Shown: positions 25,618-38,132 of the stretch, piece by piece
Position numbering within the stretch: the stretch's first letter is position 1
Layout: each line of letters begins with the position of its first letter
Assembly (NCBI GenBank): GCA_902768105.1
Contig: CACXJZ010000024.1
Coordinates: 1-56,040, forward strand
Source of the DNA: an uncultured Prevotellaceae bacterium
GTDB taxonomy: Bacteria > Bacteroidota > Bacteroidia > Bacteroidales > Bacteroidaceae
Direction of reading: 5' to 3'
DNA: 56,040 bases
Notes under the pieces: generated by a model
Seen by the model: only the letters and a program-made list of their open reading frames with translations
The model's database searches: none
What the model was told of the DNA's origin: nothing
Made by a program: the position numbers and the translations under genes

Positions 25618-26904
25618 TTACTTCACTTTCCACTTCTGGAACCAACGCTCATTGAAGGTAAGGCCAACGTTTATACGGAAAGTATTTTCTGTAATGAAAC
25701 CCTTTGCAGATGTATGCACCCACTGACCGCTGATGTTGAGCAGCGAACGACTGTTCCACTGGTTGAAAATGGGGATACCAAAGCCCACACTCACGCTAAG
25801 TTCCTTCGGCCCCTTGACCTCAGCCATATTATAATAAGGTGTAGCGTAGGAGGCTCCAACACGATAGTGGACACGCGATAGGAAGTTGCGCGAATACTCA
25901 CCAGGAACATACTCGCCACCAACGGTCACTTTCGTACGATCCCTCAACACACCTTTCTTCAGCACATAGTGCTGTGTGACGGCATCGACATCAGGAAAAG
26001 CAATATCGCCCCACTTCTGCAGACTGTAGTCAGCACCAAACACCCACTTATTGCTGTGACGATAAGAGAATCCAGCACCAATGGTCAAGGGTATCTCCAG
26101 ACCATTCTTGATGGTATCGGCTGTCGTCTGCTTGACTGACGTGACGGGGTTCAGACTCATAATAGCCATCGCGGGGTCAGCATTCAGCTTATGGCCCAGA
26201 CCCACCGTTGCACCCAGCACCAATGCATCTTGCTTGCCTATCTTCTGTTCATACTGCATGCCCAGATCAATCTTGTAGCTGCTGATATCAGCCGTATATC
26301 TTTTGGTGATGATATTAACGTAGGAGTCATTGCTGCTTACCTTGATATTCTTTTCGTACGAGCCCCACAGATATGAGACGTTGGCACCCAGCGACAGGCC
26401 TGCAAACATGTTCCAACCAAAACCTACATACGCCTGATGCAGACCACCGCTACCCACGCTCTGCTGCGTGGAAGTCGTGGTGGAAGTACCAACCTGACCT
26501 GTGACAGCATAGTTGTAGCCGATATTCGTATAAGGCAGCACACCAACGCTCAGGCCGAACTTGGGCAGCACACGGAACGAAGCCACAGCATACTCAATGT
26601 TTCCATTACGGGCATTCACCCTCGTGCCGTTCTCCTTGAAGTTGGTCACCTGAAGCGACAGACCCAAGTCGAACAACATAGTCAACGAGTCGATTGACGA
26701 ATAGGAAGCGGGGTTAAGCGCATTCACTTGATTTCCGGAACGTAGTCCGTAACCCAAACCGTTCATGCCACGATTGAAGCCCTGCGACTGGTCAGCCAAC
26801 ACACCCAGTGCATACTGACTGTATGGAGAGTTCGTGCCGCTTTGTGCCGATGCATTCAACAATATAGCCCCAAACATTAGGCTACTGATAAATAGTTTCT
26901 TCAT
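25618..26904 (-). CDS. Outer-membrane beta-barrel protein, FadL/OmpP1-like
   Basis: The product is 428 residues from the ATG at 26904, where a signal peptide begins (MKKLFISSLMFGAILLNASAQ); six codons upstream are also open. The mature part is beta-rich with an NPAS motif ('NALNPASYSSIDS') like FadL-type transport barrels and ends in '...FQKWKVK'. It is the first gene of the operon with lptC and the CNNM gene. The cargo is unknown. Confidence 0.75.
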   Translation of the reverse strand: MKKLFISSLMFGAILLNASAQSGTNSPYSQYALGVLADQSQGFNRGMNGLGYGLRSGNQVNALNPASYSSIDSLTMLFDLGLSLQVTNFKENGTRVNARNGNIEYAVASFRVLPKFGLSVGVLPYTNIGYNYAVTGQVGTSTTTSTQQSVGSGGLHQAYVGFGWNMFAGLSLGANVSYLWGSYEKNIKVSSNDSYVNIITKRYTADISSYKIDLGMQYEQKIGKQDALVLGATVGLGHKLNADPAMAIMSLNPVTSVKQTTADTIKNGLEIPLTIGAGFSYRHSNKWVFGADYSLQKWGDIAFPDVDAVTQHYVLKKGVLRDRTKVTVGGEYVPGEYSRNFLSRVHYRVGASYATPYYNMAEVKGPKELSVSVGFGIPIFNQWNSRSLLNISGQWVHTSAKGFITENTFRINVGLTFNERWFQKWKVK

Positions 26905-26938
26905 GAGTTCAAATACATGCATTTCGAATATTGCGGTG

Positions 26939-26946
26939 CAAAATTA
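26939..26946 (-). promoter_or_regulatory. -7 box for the outer-membrane protein / lptC / CNNM operon
   Basis: TAATTTTG on the minus strand, 34 bases before the ATG at 26904. It lies back to back with a similar box for the divergent Lnb gene at 26991. Confidence 0.5.
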
Positions 26947-26990
26947 CGGAAAAAAAATCAATTATGGCTTATGAATTACGAATTATTTAT

Positions 26991-26998
26991 TAATTTTG
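26991..26998 (+). promoter_or_regulatory. -7 box for the lnb gene
   Basis: TAATTTTG ends 4 bases before the GTG at 27003. If this box is used, either the mRNA is leaderless at the GTG, or translation starts at the ATG at 27039 behind AGGA. Confidence 0.5.
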
Positions 26999-27002
26999 CA
27001 TC

Positions 27003-28187
27003 GTGAAACATTTAAAAAGCATTTTTAGGATTGCGCTGATGGCGGTTTTTCTGCTGTTGTCAGCCCAATATTCAGCAATAAAAGCCCAACCGAAGCAAGA
27101 CCTGATGGACTCCGTTGAGGTGTCGCTCTTGACGTGTCAGCCGCACGACGAGATATACAGCCTCTACGGACATACGGCATTACGCTACCACGACCTGCGG
27201 ACAGGCGACGACTGGGCGTTCAACTACGGTGTATTCAACTTTCATGCCCCCTACTTCACCCTGCGCTTCATCTTCGGACTGACAGACTACGAACTGGGGG
27301 TTGTTCCTACCCATATCTTCAAACAGGAGTACCGTTTTTTCGGCAGTCAAGTGACAGAACAGGTGCTCAACATGACGACAGAGGAGAAAGCTGCCATTCT
27401 GAAGGCATTGGGAGAAAACTACAAACCCGAGAACCGCATCTATCGTTATAACTACTTCTACGACAACTGCACTAGTCGTGCACGCGACATGGTGGAGCGA
27501 TGCATCAGCGGACAGGTGCAATACCAGCCGCGTCCTGACTTTACGCCGACCTACCGTCAGATGGTACACGAATGCACACAGAAGCACCCTTGGGCTACGT
27601 GGGGCAACGACTTTCTGCTGGGACTTAAGGCAGACTTCAGGACAGACCTCCGTCAACAGGAGTTCCTGCCCAATAACTTGATGCACGACTTCTCGCATGC
27701 CCTGATTCTGCGCAGCGACGGCCGGCAGGTGCCGCTGGTCAAAGAGACACGCACGCTAGTTCCACCAGGCGTACAGATGGTCAGTCAGGACTTTCCGCTC
27801 ACGCCTACTGAGTGTGGCATTCTCTTGACCATTATCTCACTGTTTTTGTTTGTTCTAGAGTGGAAAAGGAAGAAGACATACAAATGGTGGGACATCCTGC
27901 TCATGAGCATGCAAGGGTTCATGGGACTGATACTCTTCATCATGATTTTCAGTCAGCATCCCACCACAAGTCTCAACCTGCAGATACTACTGTTCAATCC
28001 CCTGCCCTTCCTATATATATATAAGGTATATAGGCGACGGAAAACCATGTGGTGGTACCTGCTTCCCGTCCTGACACTCATGTTCCTCGTCGGCGGCATT
28101 TGGCAGCATTATGCCGAGGGCATGTACTTTGTGGCACTATGTTTGCTTATTAGATACTGGTCAAATATTAGAAATGCGAAGAAATAA
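27003..28187 (+). CDS. lnb: Lnb-type lipoprotein N-acyltransferase (DUF4105) with C-terminal membrane helices
   Basis: The N-terminal periplasmic domain (about 35-265) belongs to the family first called DUF4105 and later named Lnb after a lipoprotein N-acyltransferase of Bacteroides. Members add a third acyl chain to lipoproteins. The likely catalytic pair is His57 (LYGHTALR) and Cys156 (YDNCTSRARD), as in NlpC/P60-like folds. About five membrane helices fill residues 272-390. The GTG start at 27003 keeps a basic signal region (MKHLKSIFR); the ATG at 27039 has an AGGA site but loses these charges. The downstream phosphatase-like gene overlaps its last 14 bases. Confidence 0.82.
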   Translation: MKHLKSIFRIALMAVFLLLSAQYSAIKAQPKQDLMDSVEVSLLTCQPHDEIYSLYGHTALRYHDLRTGDDWAFNYGVFNFHAPYFTLRFIFGLTDYELGVVPTHIFKQEYRFFGSQVTEQVLNMTTEEKAAILKALGENYKPENRIYRYNYFYDNCTSRARDMVERCISGQVQYQPRPDFTPTYRQMVHECTQKHPWATWGNDFLLGLKADFRTDLRQQEFLPNNLMHDFSHALILRSDGRQVPLVKETRTLVPPGVQMVSQDFPLTPTECGILLTIISLFLFVLEWKRKKTYKWWDILLMSMQGFMGLILFIMIFSQHPTTSLNLQILLFNPLPFLYIYKVYRRRKTMWWYLLPVLTLMFLVGGIWQHYAEGMYFVALCLLIRYWSNIRNAKK

Positions 28188-29547
28188 ATACCTATACATC
28201 ACCCTGCTGGCTGTACTGGGACTACACCAGGAAGCTGTGCCACAGACAGTTGCAACAGCTCCGCGGCTGGTGGTCAACATCACCATCGACCAGCTACGTG
28301 CCGACTATCTGGAAACCTTCATGCCACTTTACGGCAACGACGGCTTCAAGAAGTTGCTGCAGCAGGGAAAAGTATTTTCTTCAGCATCCTACCCCTTCAC
28401 GCCTGTTGACAGGGCCTCGGCCATTGCCACCATTGCCACAGGCACCATTCCCTACTATCATGGCATCGTGGGTACCGAATGGCTTGACCGTCAGACACTT
28501 CGACCCGCCAGGGCCGTTGGCCAGGACAACACTCCTACACAACTGCAGACCACCACGTTGGGTGACGAGATGAAACTCGCATCAGGCGGACTGGCACTCG
28601 TCTATGCCTTTGCGCCTACCGCCGATGCTGCCATTTTGTCAGCAGGTCATGCTGCCGATGGTGCTGCATGGACTAACCAAAACCGTTGGAACAACATTGA
28701 CTTTTACACGCCCGTACCCCTCTGGCAAAGCAACTACACGAAGACGTATGCCGTTGAGCCAGACATCAACAAGAGCATCACGGAACTGGCGTTAAGCTGC
28801 CTTGAGCAAAGCAATATTGGAACCGACGAAACTCCTGATTTACTGAACATTATTTATAGACAGGAAACAACGCCAGAGGCTACTTACAAGAACGTTGACC
28901 AGCAACTCTCCAAGCTCATTTCGCGCATTGAGCGCCGAGTGGGACGCGACCATGTGTTGTTCGTGCTGACCGGCACTGGCTACAGCGAGGAACGCGAAGA
29001 ACGCGAGGACGAGGAGAAATACCACATCCCTACAGGCAAGTTCAACATCCAGCGCACTGCCAACCTGCTCAACATGTACCTAGGAGCCATCTACGGCACC
29101 GCTAAATACGTGGAGACATTCTATAAAAACCAGCTATTCTTGAGCCACCAGCTGTTCGACCAGAAGAACATCAACCTGGCCGACGTGCTGAAGCGTACAC
29201 AGGAGTTCCTGTTGCAAATGGAAGGCGTGCGTAATGTCTATACTAGCAACCAATTGCTGACCACTGAAAGCGAACGCATCGAAAAGATTCGCAACGGCTT
29301 CTGTACAGAGAAATGCGGTGATGTGCTCATTGAGATAGCTCCAGGGTGGAAACTCGTGAATGATGAAAGTCACGAGAGCACGACCCAACGACTGAACTTC
29401 ATTTCATTCCCCATCATATTCTATGGTGCACACACAACGGCAGGACGCGTTGAAAAGCCTGTCACCACAGACCGTATTGCACCAACCATAGCGAAGGCCA
29501 TTCGCATTCGCGCCCCCAATGCCTGCGCATCAGAACCATTGTTCTGA
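28174..29547 (+). CDS. Alkaline-phosphatase-superfamily protein with degenerate active site
   Basis: This 457-residue secreted protein (signal peptide about 1-25) has the fold signature of PafA/nucleotide-pyrophosphatase enzymes: 'NITIDQLRADYLETF' (D39), 'ATIATGTIPYYHGIVGTEW' and C-terminal 'DRIAPTIAKAIRIRAPNAC'. Several catalytic sites look lost. The usual TADHG metal motif reads LTGTGYS, the D-x-x-x-H pair after 'DLLNIIY' is absent, and the nucleophile Thr/Ser position appears to be Arg80. Related Bacteroidota proteins share the TGYS form. It overlaps lnb by 14 bases, so the two products are probably made together. Role unknown. Confidence 0.8.
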   Translation: MRRNKYLYITLLAVLGLHQEAVPQTVATAPRLVVNITIDQLRADYLETFMPLYGNDGFKKLLQQGKVFSSASYPFTPVDRASAIATIATGTIPYYHGIVGTEWLDRQTLRPARAVGQDNTPTQLQTTTLGDEMKLASGGLALVYAFAPTADAAILSAGHAADGAAWTNQNRWNNIDFYTPVPLWQSNYTKTYAVEPDINKSITELALSCLEQSNIGTDETPDLLNIIYRQETTPEATYKNVDQQLSKLISRIERRVGRDHVLFVLTGTGYSEEREEREDEEKYHIPTGKFNIQRTANLLNMYLGAIYGTAKYVETFYKNQLFLSHQLFDQKNINLADVLKRTQEFLLQMEGVRNVYTSNQLLTTESERIEKIRNGFCTEKCGDVLIEIAPGWKLVNDESHESTTQRLNFISFPIIFYGAHTTAGRVEKPVTTDRIAPTIAKAIRIRAPNACASEPLF

Positions 29548-29590
29548 TTTGTTTTTTATGCATACATGCGCGTGTTTCAAAATATTTTCG

Positions 29591-29598
29591 TACCTTTG
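29591..29598 (+). promoter_or_regulatory. -7 box for secA
   Basis: TACCTTTG lies 41 bases before the secA ATG. No TTTG at -33. Confidence 0.6.
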
Positions 29599-29639
29599 CA
29601 CGCGCAAAATCAAAGTAGAATAATTAATAAGCAGATAAT

Positions 29640-32981
<3,342 letters not shown>

Positions 32982-32997
32982 TTGAGAATTGAAAATT

Positions 32998-33696
32998 ATG
33001 ATTACTATCAGCAATCTCAAAAAGAATTTCGGTGAGACCATCGCTACAGATATCGCCTCGTTTACCATTAACGATGGCGATATTCTGGGCTTGGTAGGTA
33101 ATAACGGAGCCGGCAAAAGTACCCTCTTCCGCATCATGCTCGACCTGCTCAAGGCTGATGACGGTACAGTAACCATCAACGACATCAACCCTGCAGAGAG
33201 TGAGGACTGGAAGGACATCGTGGGTGCCTACATCGACGAGGGCTTCCTCATCGACTTCCTCACACCCGAGGAGTATTTCGCCTTCTTGGGTAAGATTTCG
33301 GGCAAGACGCAGGCCGAGGTTGATGAGCGTCTCAAGGACTTCGAGCGCTTCGCCGCCGGCGAGGTGTTCGGTCAGAAGAAGCTCATCCGCAACCTCTCGG
33401 CAGGCAACAAGCAGAAGGTGGGAATCATCTCGGCACTCTTCAACAAGCCGCAGATTGTCATCCTCGACGAGCCCTTCAACTTCCTCGATCCCTCGAGCCA
33501 GAACATGCTCAAGCATCTGCTCACCGACTACAACAGCGAGACGGGTGCCACTATTCTGGTGAGTAGCCACAACCTTGCCCACACCGTCGAAATCTCTTCG
33601 CGCATCGCCCTGCTCGAGCACGGCGTCATCGTCCGCGACATCGACAACCATGAGGGAGCCGCCGAACAGGAATTGGAAAACTACTTTGAACAGTGA
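32998..33696 (+). CDS. ABC transporter ATP-binding protein without a permease gene
   Basis: This 232-residue ATPase has complete motifs: Walker A GNNGAGKST (about 34-42), Walker B 'IVILDEPFNFLDP', H-loop 'SSHNL'. The signature is LSAGNKQKVG, a variant of LSGGQ typical of ABC-2 type exporters. The ATG at 32998 lies 17 bases after secA. No membrane permease follows; the next gene, an M64 peptidase, overlaps it by 4 bases (GTGA). Relatives in this phylum are often beside a DUF5687-type permease, which is missing here, so the partner must be elsewhere or the role differs. Confidence 0.88.
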   Translation: MITISNLKKNFGETIATDIASFTINDGDILGLVGNNGAGKSTLFRIMLDLLKADDGTVTINDINPAESEDWKDIVGAYIDEGFLIDFLTPEEYFAFLGKISGKTQAEVDERLKDFERFAAGEVFGQKKLIRNLSAGNKQKVGIISALFNKPQIVILDEPFNFLDPSSQNMLKHLLTDYNSETGATILVSSHNLAHTVEISSRIALLEHGVIVRDIDNHEGAAEQELENYFEQ

Positions 33697-34925
33697 AAAG
33701 AGCCATCGCATTCATTTGTTTGATTATCCTATGTGGGAGTGCGGAAGCAAGCAATTTTGAGGATTACTTCGAAGACCGCACGCTACGCATAGACTATACG
33801 TTTGCGGGTGACAGCACCCGTCAGGACATCTATATTGATGAGCTCTGCGCCATTCCCCATTGGTACGGTAAGACGAAGCGGTTGGCTGAGGTACCGCTGA
33901 AGGGTAACGGACAGATTATCGTGCGCGACCAACAGAGCCAGACGGTCATCTACCGCCACTCCTTCTCCACCCTCTTTCAGGAGTGGCTCGCCACCGACGA
34001 GGCGAAGCACACCCGCCGCTCGTTCGAGAACGTCTTTCTCGTGCCCTACCCCAAGCAGCCCGTCACCATCACCGTCGAGCTATACGACTACCACAATCGC
34101 GTGGTAGCTACAATGACACACACCGTCGATCCCAGAGACATTCTCATCCGCCACATCGGTGAGCACAACGTCACGCCCTACTCCACCCTGCATGCAGCAA
34201 CAGACACCACGCGCAGCATCCGCATTGCCTTCGTTGCCGAGGGCTATCAGGCCAGCGAGTTGTCCGTCTATATTGACGACTGCCGCAAGGCCGTGCGTAC
34301 CCTGTTCAGTCACCAGCCGTTCAAGAGCCTGCAGGACCGCTTCAACATCATCGCCCTGCTGTCAACGTCGGAAGAGAGCGGTGTCAGCGTACCTAGTCAG
34401 GACATCTGGAAACGTACGGCCCTCAACTCCCAATTCGACACGTTCTACACCGAGCGATATCTCACCACGCTTCACCTGAAGCGCCTGCACGACCTTCTGG
34501 CAGGCACGCCCTACGAACACATCATCATTATCACCAACACTACCACCTACGGCGGAGGAGGCATCTATAATTCCTACAACCTCGCCTCGGCACACGGTCC
34601 GATGTACGAGCCTGTCGTTGTGCATGAGTTTGGACACTCCTTCGGCGGATTGGGCGACGAGTACCCCTATGGCGACAGCGACCCCATGTACTTTGCCGAC
34701 ACAGAACCTTGGGAACCTAACCTCACCACACAGCACGACTTCACGGACAAGTGGGAGAACCTGATTAAGGAAGGTAAGGCCGGTCTGGTCGAGGGTGGCG
34801 GCTACCTCTCCGAGGGTGTCTGGCGCGGCCAGGAGGACTGCCGCATGCGCACCAACGAATACCCAGACTTTTGTCCCGTCTGCCAGCAGGCCCTCACCCG
34901 CCTCATCAAATTCTATACGGAGTGA
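33693..34925 (+). CDS. Secreted M64 family metallopeptidase (IgA-peptidase M64 type)
   Basis: The 410-residue product has a signal peptide (about 1-19, MKRAIAFICLIILCGSAEA), an N-terminal M64 beta domain (about 20-130) and the peptidase domain with zinc motif HEFGHSFGGLGDEY near residue 310, where the two His and the downstream Asp/Glu bind zinc. The C-terminal 'CRMRTNEYPDFCPVC' Cys pair is family-typical. The start is GTG, overlapping the ABC ATPase stop (GTGA). Family members include an IgA-cleaving clostridial enzyme; the natural substrate here is unknown. Confidence 0.9.
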   Translation: MKRAIAFICLIILCGSAEASNFEDYFEDRTLRIDYTFAGDSTRQDIYIDELCAIPHWYGKTKRLAEVPLKGNGQIIVRDQQSQTVIYRHSFSTLFQEWLATDEAKHTRRSFENVFLVPYPKQPVTITVELYDYHNRVVATMTHTVDPRDILIRHIGEHNVTPYSTLHAATDTTRSIRIAFVAEGYQASELSVYIDDCRKAVRTLFSHQPFKSLQDRFNIIALLSTSEESGVSVPSQDIWKRTALNSQFDTFYTERYLTTLHLKRLHDLLAGTPYEHIIIITNTTTYGGGGIYNSYNLASAHGPMYEPVVVHEFGHSFGGLGDEYPYGDSDPMYFADTEPWEPNLTTQHDFTDKWENLIKEGKAGLVEGGGYLSEGVWRGQEDCRMRTNEYPDFCPVCQQALTRLIKFYTE

Positions 34926-34970
34926 ACGGACTCGGCATGTAAAGCACCATTACATAGTATGTAACGCATC

Positions 34971-35040
34971 GTTTCACGCCATGAAAAGGTACGTTTCACG
35001 CCATGAAAAGTCACATCACTCCAAATGCTAATGTTTCACG
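34971..35040. repeat. Repeated palindrome TTTCACGCCATGAAA
   Basis: GTTTCACGCCATGAAAAG occurs at 34971-34988 and again, identical, at 34993-35010, 22 bases apart. A truncated third copy, GTTTCACG, is at 35033-35040. Each full unit pairs TTTCA with TGAAA around CGCCA. The third copy overlaps the mtgA stop codon, so the last three codons of mtgA are made of repeat. The unit may be a protein-binding site or a mobile palindrome. Confidence 0.8.
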
Positions 35041-35735
35041 TCCTCCCCTTCCCTTGGGAATCGGGGGACGAACTTCATTTCGTGCAAAATCTTGTCGCGT
35101 CGGGTAAGCACGTAGGGACTGGGACGTGCGGAATTGAACTTACGGGGATTGGGCAGCGTGGCGGCAATGAGCGCACACTGCGAGGGGGTGAGCCGGTCGG
35201 CCATACAATGGAAATGCCATTCAGCAACAGCGTCGGCACCATAGATGCCATTGCCCATCTCGATGGAGTTGAGATAGACCTCCATGATGCGTTGCTTCGA
35301 CCAAAACAGCTCGATAAGGAAAGTGAAATAAGCCTCAAAGCCCTTGCGCAGCCACGAACGGCCGGGCCAAAGAAAAACGTTCTTGGCAGTCTGCTGGCTG
35401 ATGGTGCTAGCTCCGAGTTGACGTTTCTCAGGATGCTCGCGGTTGCGGCGCGCAGCATGCTCAATGGCCTTGAAGTCAAAGCCATGATGCTCCAGGAAAC
35501 GCTGATCCTCACTCGCCATCACCGCTACGGGCAATGAGGGAGATATCTTCTCCAACGGTACCCAATGGTGGCGAAGGGTGAGCGACTCGCCTGACGCAAG
35601 CTGCTCTCCACAGCGGATAAACATAAGGGGTGTGAAATAGACGGGAATGAAGCAATAGGCTATAACAGAAAGAATAGTGGAGGCGAAAAACGCCACCACT
35701 ATCCATTTCATCCAGTTTAATATGCGCTTCAGCAT
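35028..35735 (-). CDS. mtgA: Monofunctional peptidoglycan glycosyltransferase
   Basis: MtgA polymerises lipid II into glycan strands at the outer face of the inner membrane. The 235-residue product has one membrane helix (about 12-32) and the GT51 motifs '[17 protein letters not shown]' (catalytic Glu), '[31 protein letters not shown]', '[20 protein letters not shown]'. No transpeptidase domain follows. Its ATG shares one base with the ompA stop (TAATG), so translation is coupled to the OmpA-like gene. Confidence 0.95.
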   Translation of the reverse strand: MLKRILNWMKWIVVAFFASTILSVIAYCFIPVYFTPLMFIRCGEQLASGESLTLRHHWVPLEKISPSLPVAVMASEDQRFLEHHGFDFKAIEHAARRNREHPEKRQLGASTISQQTAKNVFLWPGRSWLRKGFEAYFTFLIELFWSKQRIMEVYLNSIEMGNGIYGADAVAEWHFHCMADRLTPSQCALIAATLPNPRKFNSARPSPYVLTRRDKILHEMKFVPRFPREGEDVKH

Positions 35736-36430
35736 TACTCCAGACGGCCTGCCTCAGCGTCATTAATCATCTGCTCGCTGGCATAGAGGTAAATCTCTAC
35801 GCGGCGATTCTGCTTACGACCAGCCTCGGTATCGTTGCTGGCAACAGGATTCTCCTGACCGAAGCCCTCAACATACTTGATCTGGTTGCTGTTGACACCC
35901 AGTGAGAGCAGATAAGAAGAAACGGCCGTTGCACGGTCGATGGACAGCTCCTTGTTCTTCTGCACGCTCTGCTCGGCGGTGTAGCCGCGGAAACCAACGT
36001 TGTCGGTGTAGCCCTGAACGGCTACGTCGCAGGTGGGATTGTTCTTCAGCACCTTGGCCAGTTCCTGCAGCGAAACCTTCGAGTCGCCCGTCAGATCAGA
36101 CTTACCAGTAGCAAAGAAGATACCGCTGTCAAACGTTACCTTGACAGCCTTGATACCGTTGGCGTCGGTAATTTCCTGCACTTCGGCATTCTTCACTTCC
36201 TCTGCCTCCTTCTTCACCTTGTCCATGTGCTTACCGATGATAGCACCTGTTCCAGCACCAACGGCAGCACCCACAGCAGCACCTACCACTGTGTTGCCGG
36301 CAATATTACCGATAATACCACCCAGTACAGCACCACCGGCAGCACCGATGCCTGCACCCTTCTGCAGGTTGTTACAACCTACAAGCACGAGACCCATACA
36401 AAGGGCAATAATCAATGATTTTACTTTCAT
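35735..36430 (-). CDS. OmpA-family lipoprotein with glycine-zipper segment
   Basis: The 231-residue product has a lipoprotein signal (LVLVGC, Cys19), a glycine-zipper helix (about 25-68, [21 protein letters not shown]), a short charged helix and a C-terminal OmpA peptidoglycan-binding domain (about 100-220) with 'GYTDNVG' and 'NRRVEIYL'. This resembles YiaD-type envelope tethers. Co-translation with mtgA suggests a role in cell-wall to outer-membrane linkage. Confidence 0.92.
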   Translation of the reverse strand: MKVKSLIIALCMGLVLVGCNNLQKGAGIGAAGGAVLGGIIGNIAGNTVVGAAVGAAVGAGTGAIIGKHMDKVKKEAEEVKNAEVQEITDANGIKAVKVTFDSGIFFATGKSDLTGDSKVSLQELAKVLKNNPTCDVAVQGYTDNVGFRGYTAEQSVQKNKELSIDRATAVSSYLLSLGVNSNQIKYVEGFGQENPVASNDTEAGRKQNRRVEIYLYASEQMINDAEAGRLE

Positions 36431-36471
36431 ATTTACGTACGTATTTAATATAAAACAATAAATTCTGTGCG

Positions 36472-36479
36472 CAAAGATA
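36472..36479 (-). promoter_or_regulatory. -7 box for the ompA-like / mtgA operon
   Basis: TATCTTTG on the minus strand, 41 bases before the ATG at 36430. Its upstream side runs into the dispersed repeat at 36494. Confidence 0.55.
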
Positions 36480-36493
36480 CAACAAAAAACCGT

Positions 36494-36572
36494 AGAGCGA
36501 AGAGTGAAGAGTGAAGAATTTGCTATCGCTTAACCTTTTTTACCTTTTTACCTTTTTACCTTTTTACCTTTT
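36494..36572 (-). repeat. Dispersed intergenic repeat, copy B (inverted relative to copy A)
   Basis: Read on the minus strand it has five GGTAAAAA-type units, the segment GGTTAAGCGATAGCAAATT, then CTTCACT-type 7-base units. Copy A at 12112-12190 has the same order with two changes in the middle segment. Here it lies in the 187-base gap between divergent ompA-like and proS genes, next to both promoters. Confidence 0.85.
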
Positions 36573-36576
36573 TTAT

Positions 36577-36584
36577 TACCTTTG
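36577..36584 (+). promoter_or_regulatory. -7 box for proS
   Basis: TTACCTTTG, 33 bases before the proS ATG, follows the ACCTTTTT repeat units, which themselves resemble the box. Confidence 0.5.
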
Positions 36585-36617
36585 CATGCAAATTTGAATA
36601 ATCATACATAAAATAAA

Positions 36618-38099
36618 ATGGCAAAAGAACTGAAAGAAATGACGAAAAGAGCTGACAATTACAGTCAGTGGTATAACGATTTGGTAGTAAAGGCCGACCT
36701 CGCCGAGCAGTCGGCCGTACGTGGATGCATGGTCATAAAGCCCTATGGCTACGCCATCTGGGAGAAGATGCAGCAGCAGCTGGACAAGATGTTTAAGGAG
36801 ACGGGCGCGCAGAACGCCTACTTCCCCCTGCTCATCCCCAAGTCGTTCCTGAGCCGCGAGGCAGAGCACGTAGAGGGTTTCGCTAAGGAGTGCGCCGTAG
36901 TGACACACTACCGTCTGAAGGCTACCGAGGACAAGAGCGGCGTAGTGGTTGACCCTGCTGCCAAGCTGGAGGAAGAGCTCATCGTTCGTCCCACGTCGGA
37001 GACCATCATCTGGAACACGTATAAGAACTGGATTCACTCATGGCGCGACCTGCCCCTGATGTGCAACCAGTGGTGTAACGTCATGCGCTGGGAGATGCGT
37101 ACACGTCCCTTCCTGCGTACCTCGGAGTTCCTCTGGCAGGAGGGCCACACCGCCCACGCCACCAAGGAAGAGGCAGAGGCAGAAGCCAAGCAGATGCTGA
37201 AGGTCTATGCCAAGTTTGCTGAGGAATGGATGGCCGTTCCCGTGCTGCAGGGCGTGAAGAGCGAGACGGAGCGTTTCGCCGGCGCTCTGGACACTTACAC
37301 CATCGAGGCGATGATGCAGGACGGCAAGGCACTGCAGAGCGGTACCTCACACTTCCTCGGCCAGAACTTCGCCAAGGCATTTGAGGTGACCTATCTGAAT
37401 AAGGAGAACAAGCCTGAGTATGTCTGGGCTACTTCGTGGGGTGTCTCTACCCGACTCATCGGTGCGCTCATCATGACACACTCTGACGACAACGGCCTCG
37501 TACTGCCTCCGCGTCTGGCTCCTATCCAGGTAGTGATTATTCCTATTGCCACCAAGCCCGAGCAGATGGAACTGGTGAACAAGGAGGTACAGCCCATCAT
37601 CGAGGAACTGCGCTCGAAGGGCATCAGCGTGAAGTTCGACGATGCCGACAACAAGCGTCCCGGCTTCAAGTTTGCCGACTACGAGCTGAAGGGCGTTCCC
37701 GTGCGCCTGGTGCTGGGTGCCCGCGACTTGGAGAACGGCACCATCGAGGTAATGCGCCGCGACACGCTGGAGAAGGAAACCCGCAGCATCGAGGGTATCG
37801 CCCAGTATGTGGAGCAGTTGCTGGAGGACATCCAGAAGAACATCTTTGAGAAGGCCCGCAAGTATCGTGACGAGCACGTCTATGAGTGCGACAACTACGA
37901 GGAGTTCAAGGAGCGCGTCAAGGACGGCGGTTTCTTCCTCTGCCACTGGGACGGCACACCCGAGACTGAGGCACAGATCAAGGAAGAGACACAGGCCACT
38001 ATCCGCTGCGTGCCCTTTGCCTACGAGCAGACACCCGGCGTGGATATGGTCAGCGGCAAGCCGGCTAAGCATCGTGTAATCATTGCACGTAGCTATTAA
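36618..38099 (+). CDS. proS: Prolyl-tRNA synthetase (short, archaeal/eukaryotic-like form)
   Basis: ProS charges tRNA-Pro. The 493-residue product is a class II synthetase without the editing insertion of the E. coli type. Motif 1 is in '[19 protein letters not shown]' (about 34-52), motif 2 in '[26 protein letters not shown]', motif 3 in '[22 protein letters not shown]'. An anticodon-binding domain (about 300-400) and a C-terminal zinc-type domain ending 'RVIIARSY' follow. uxuA starts 33 bases later on the same strand. Confidence 0.96.
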   Translation: MAKELKEMTKRADNYSQWYNDLVVKADLAEQSAVRGCMVIKPYGYAIWEKMQQQLDKMFKETGAQNAYFPLLIPKSFLSREAEHVEGFAKECAVVTHYRLKATEDKSGVVVDPAAKLEEELIVRPTSETIIWNTYKNWIHSWRDLPLMCNQWCNVMRWEMRTRPFLRTSEFLWQEGHTAHATKEEAEAEAKQMLKVYAKFAEEWMAVPVLQGVKSETERFAGALDTYTIEAMMQDGKALQSGTSHFLGQNFAKAFEVTYLNKENKPEYVWATSWGVSTRLIGALIMTHSDDNGLVLPPRLAPIQVVIIPIATKPEQMELVNKEVQPIIEELRSKGISVKFDDADNKRPGFKFADYELKGVPVRLVLGARDLENGTIEVMRRDTLEKETRSIEGIAQYVEQLLEDIQKNIFEKARKYRDEHVYECDNYEEFKERVKDGGFFLCHWDGTPETEAQIKEETQATIRCVPFAYEQTPGVDMVSGKPAKHRVIIARSY

Positions 38100-38132
38100 A
38101 GGTTTAAAATTAAAGGTTAGAGAATTTAGTAT

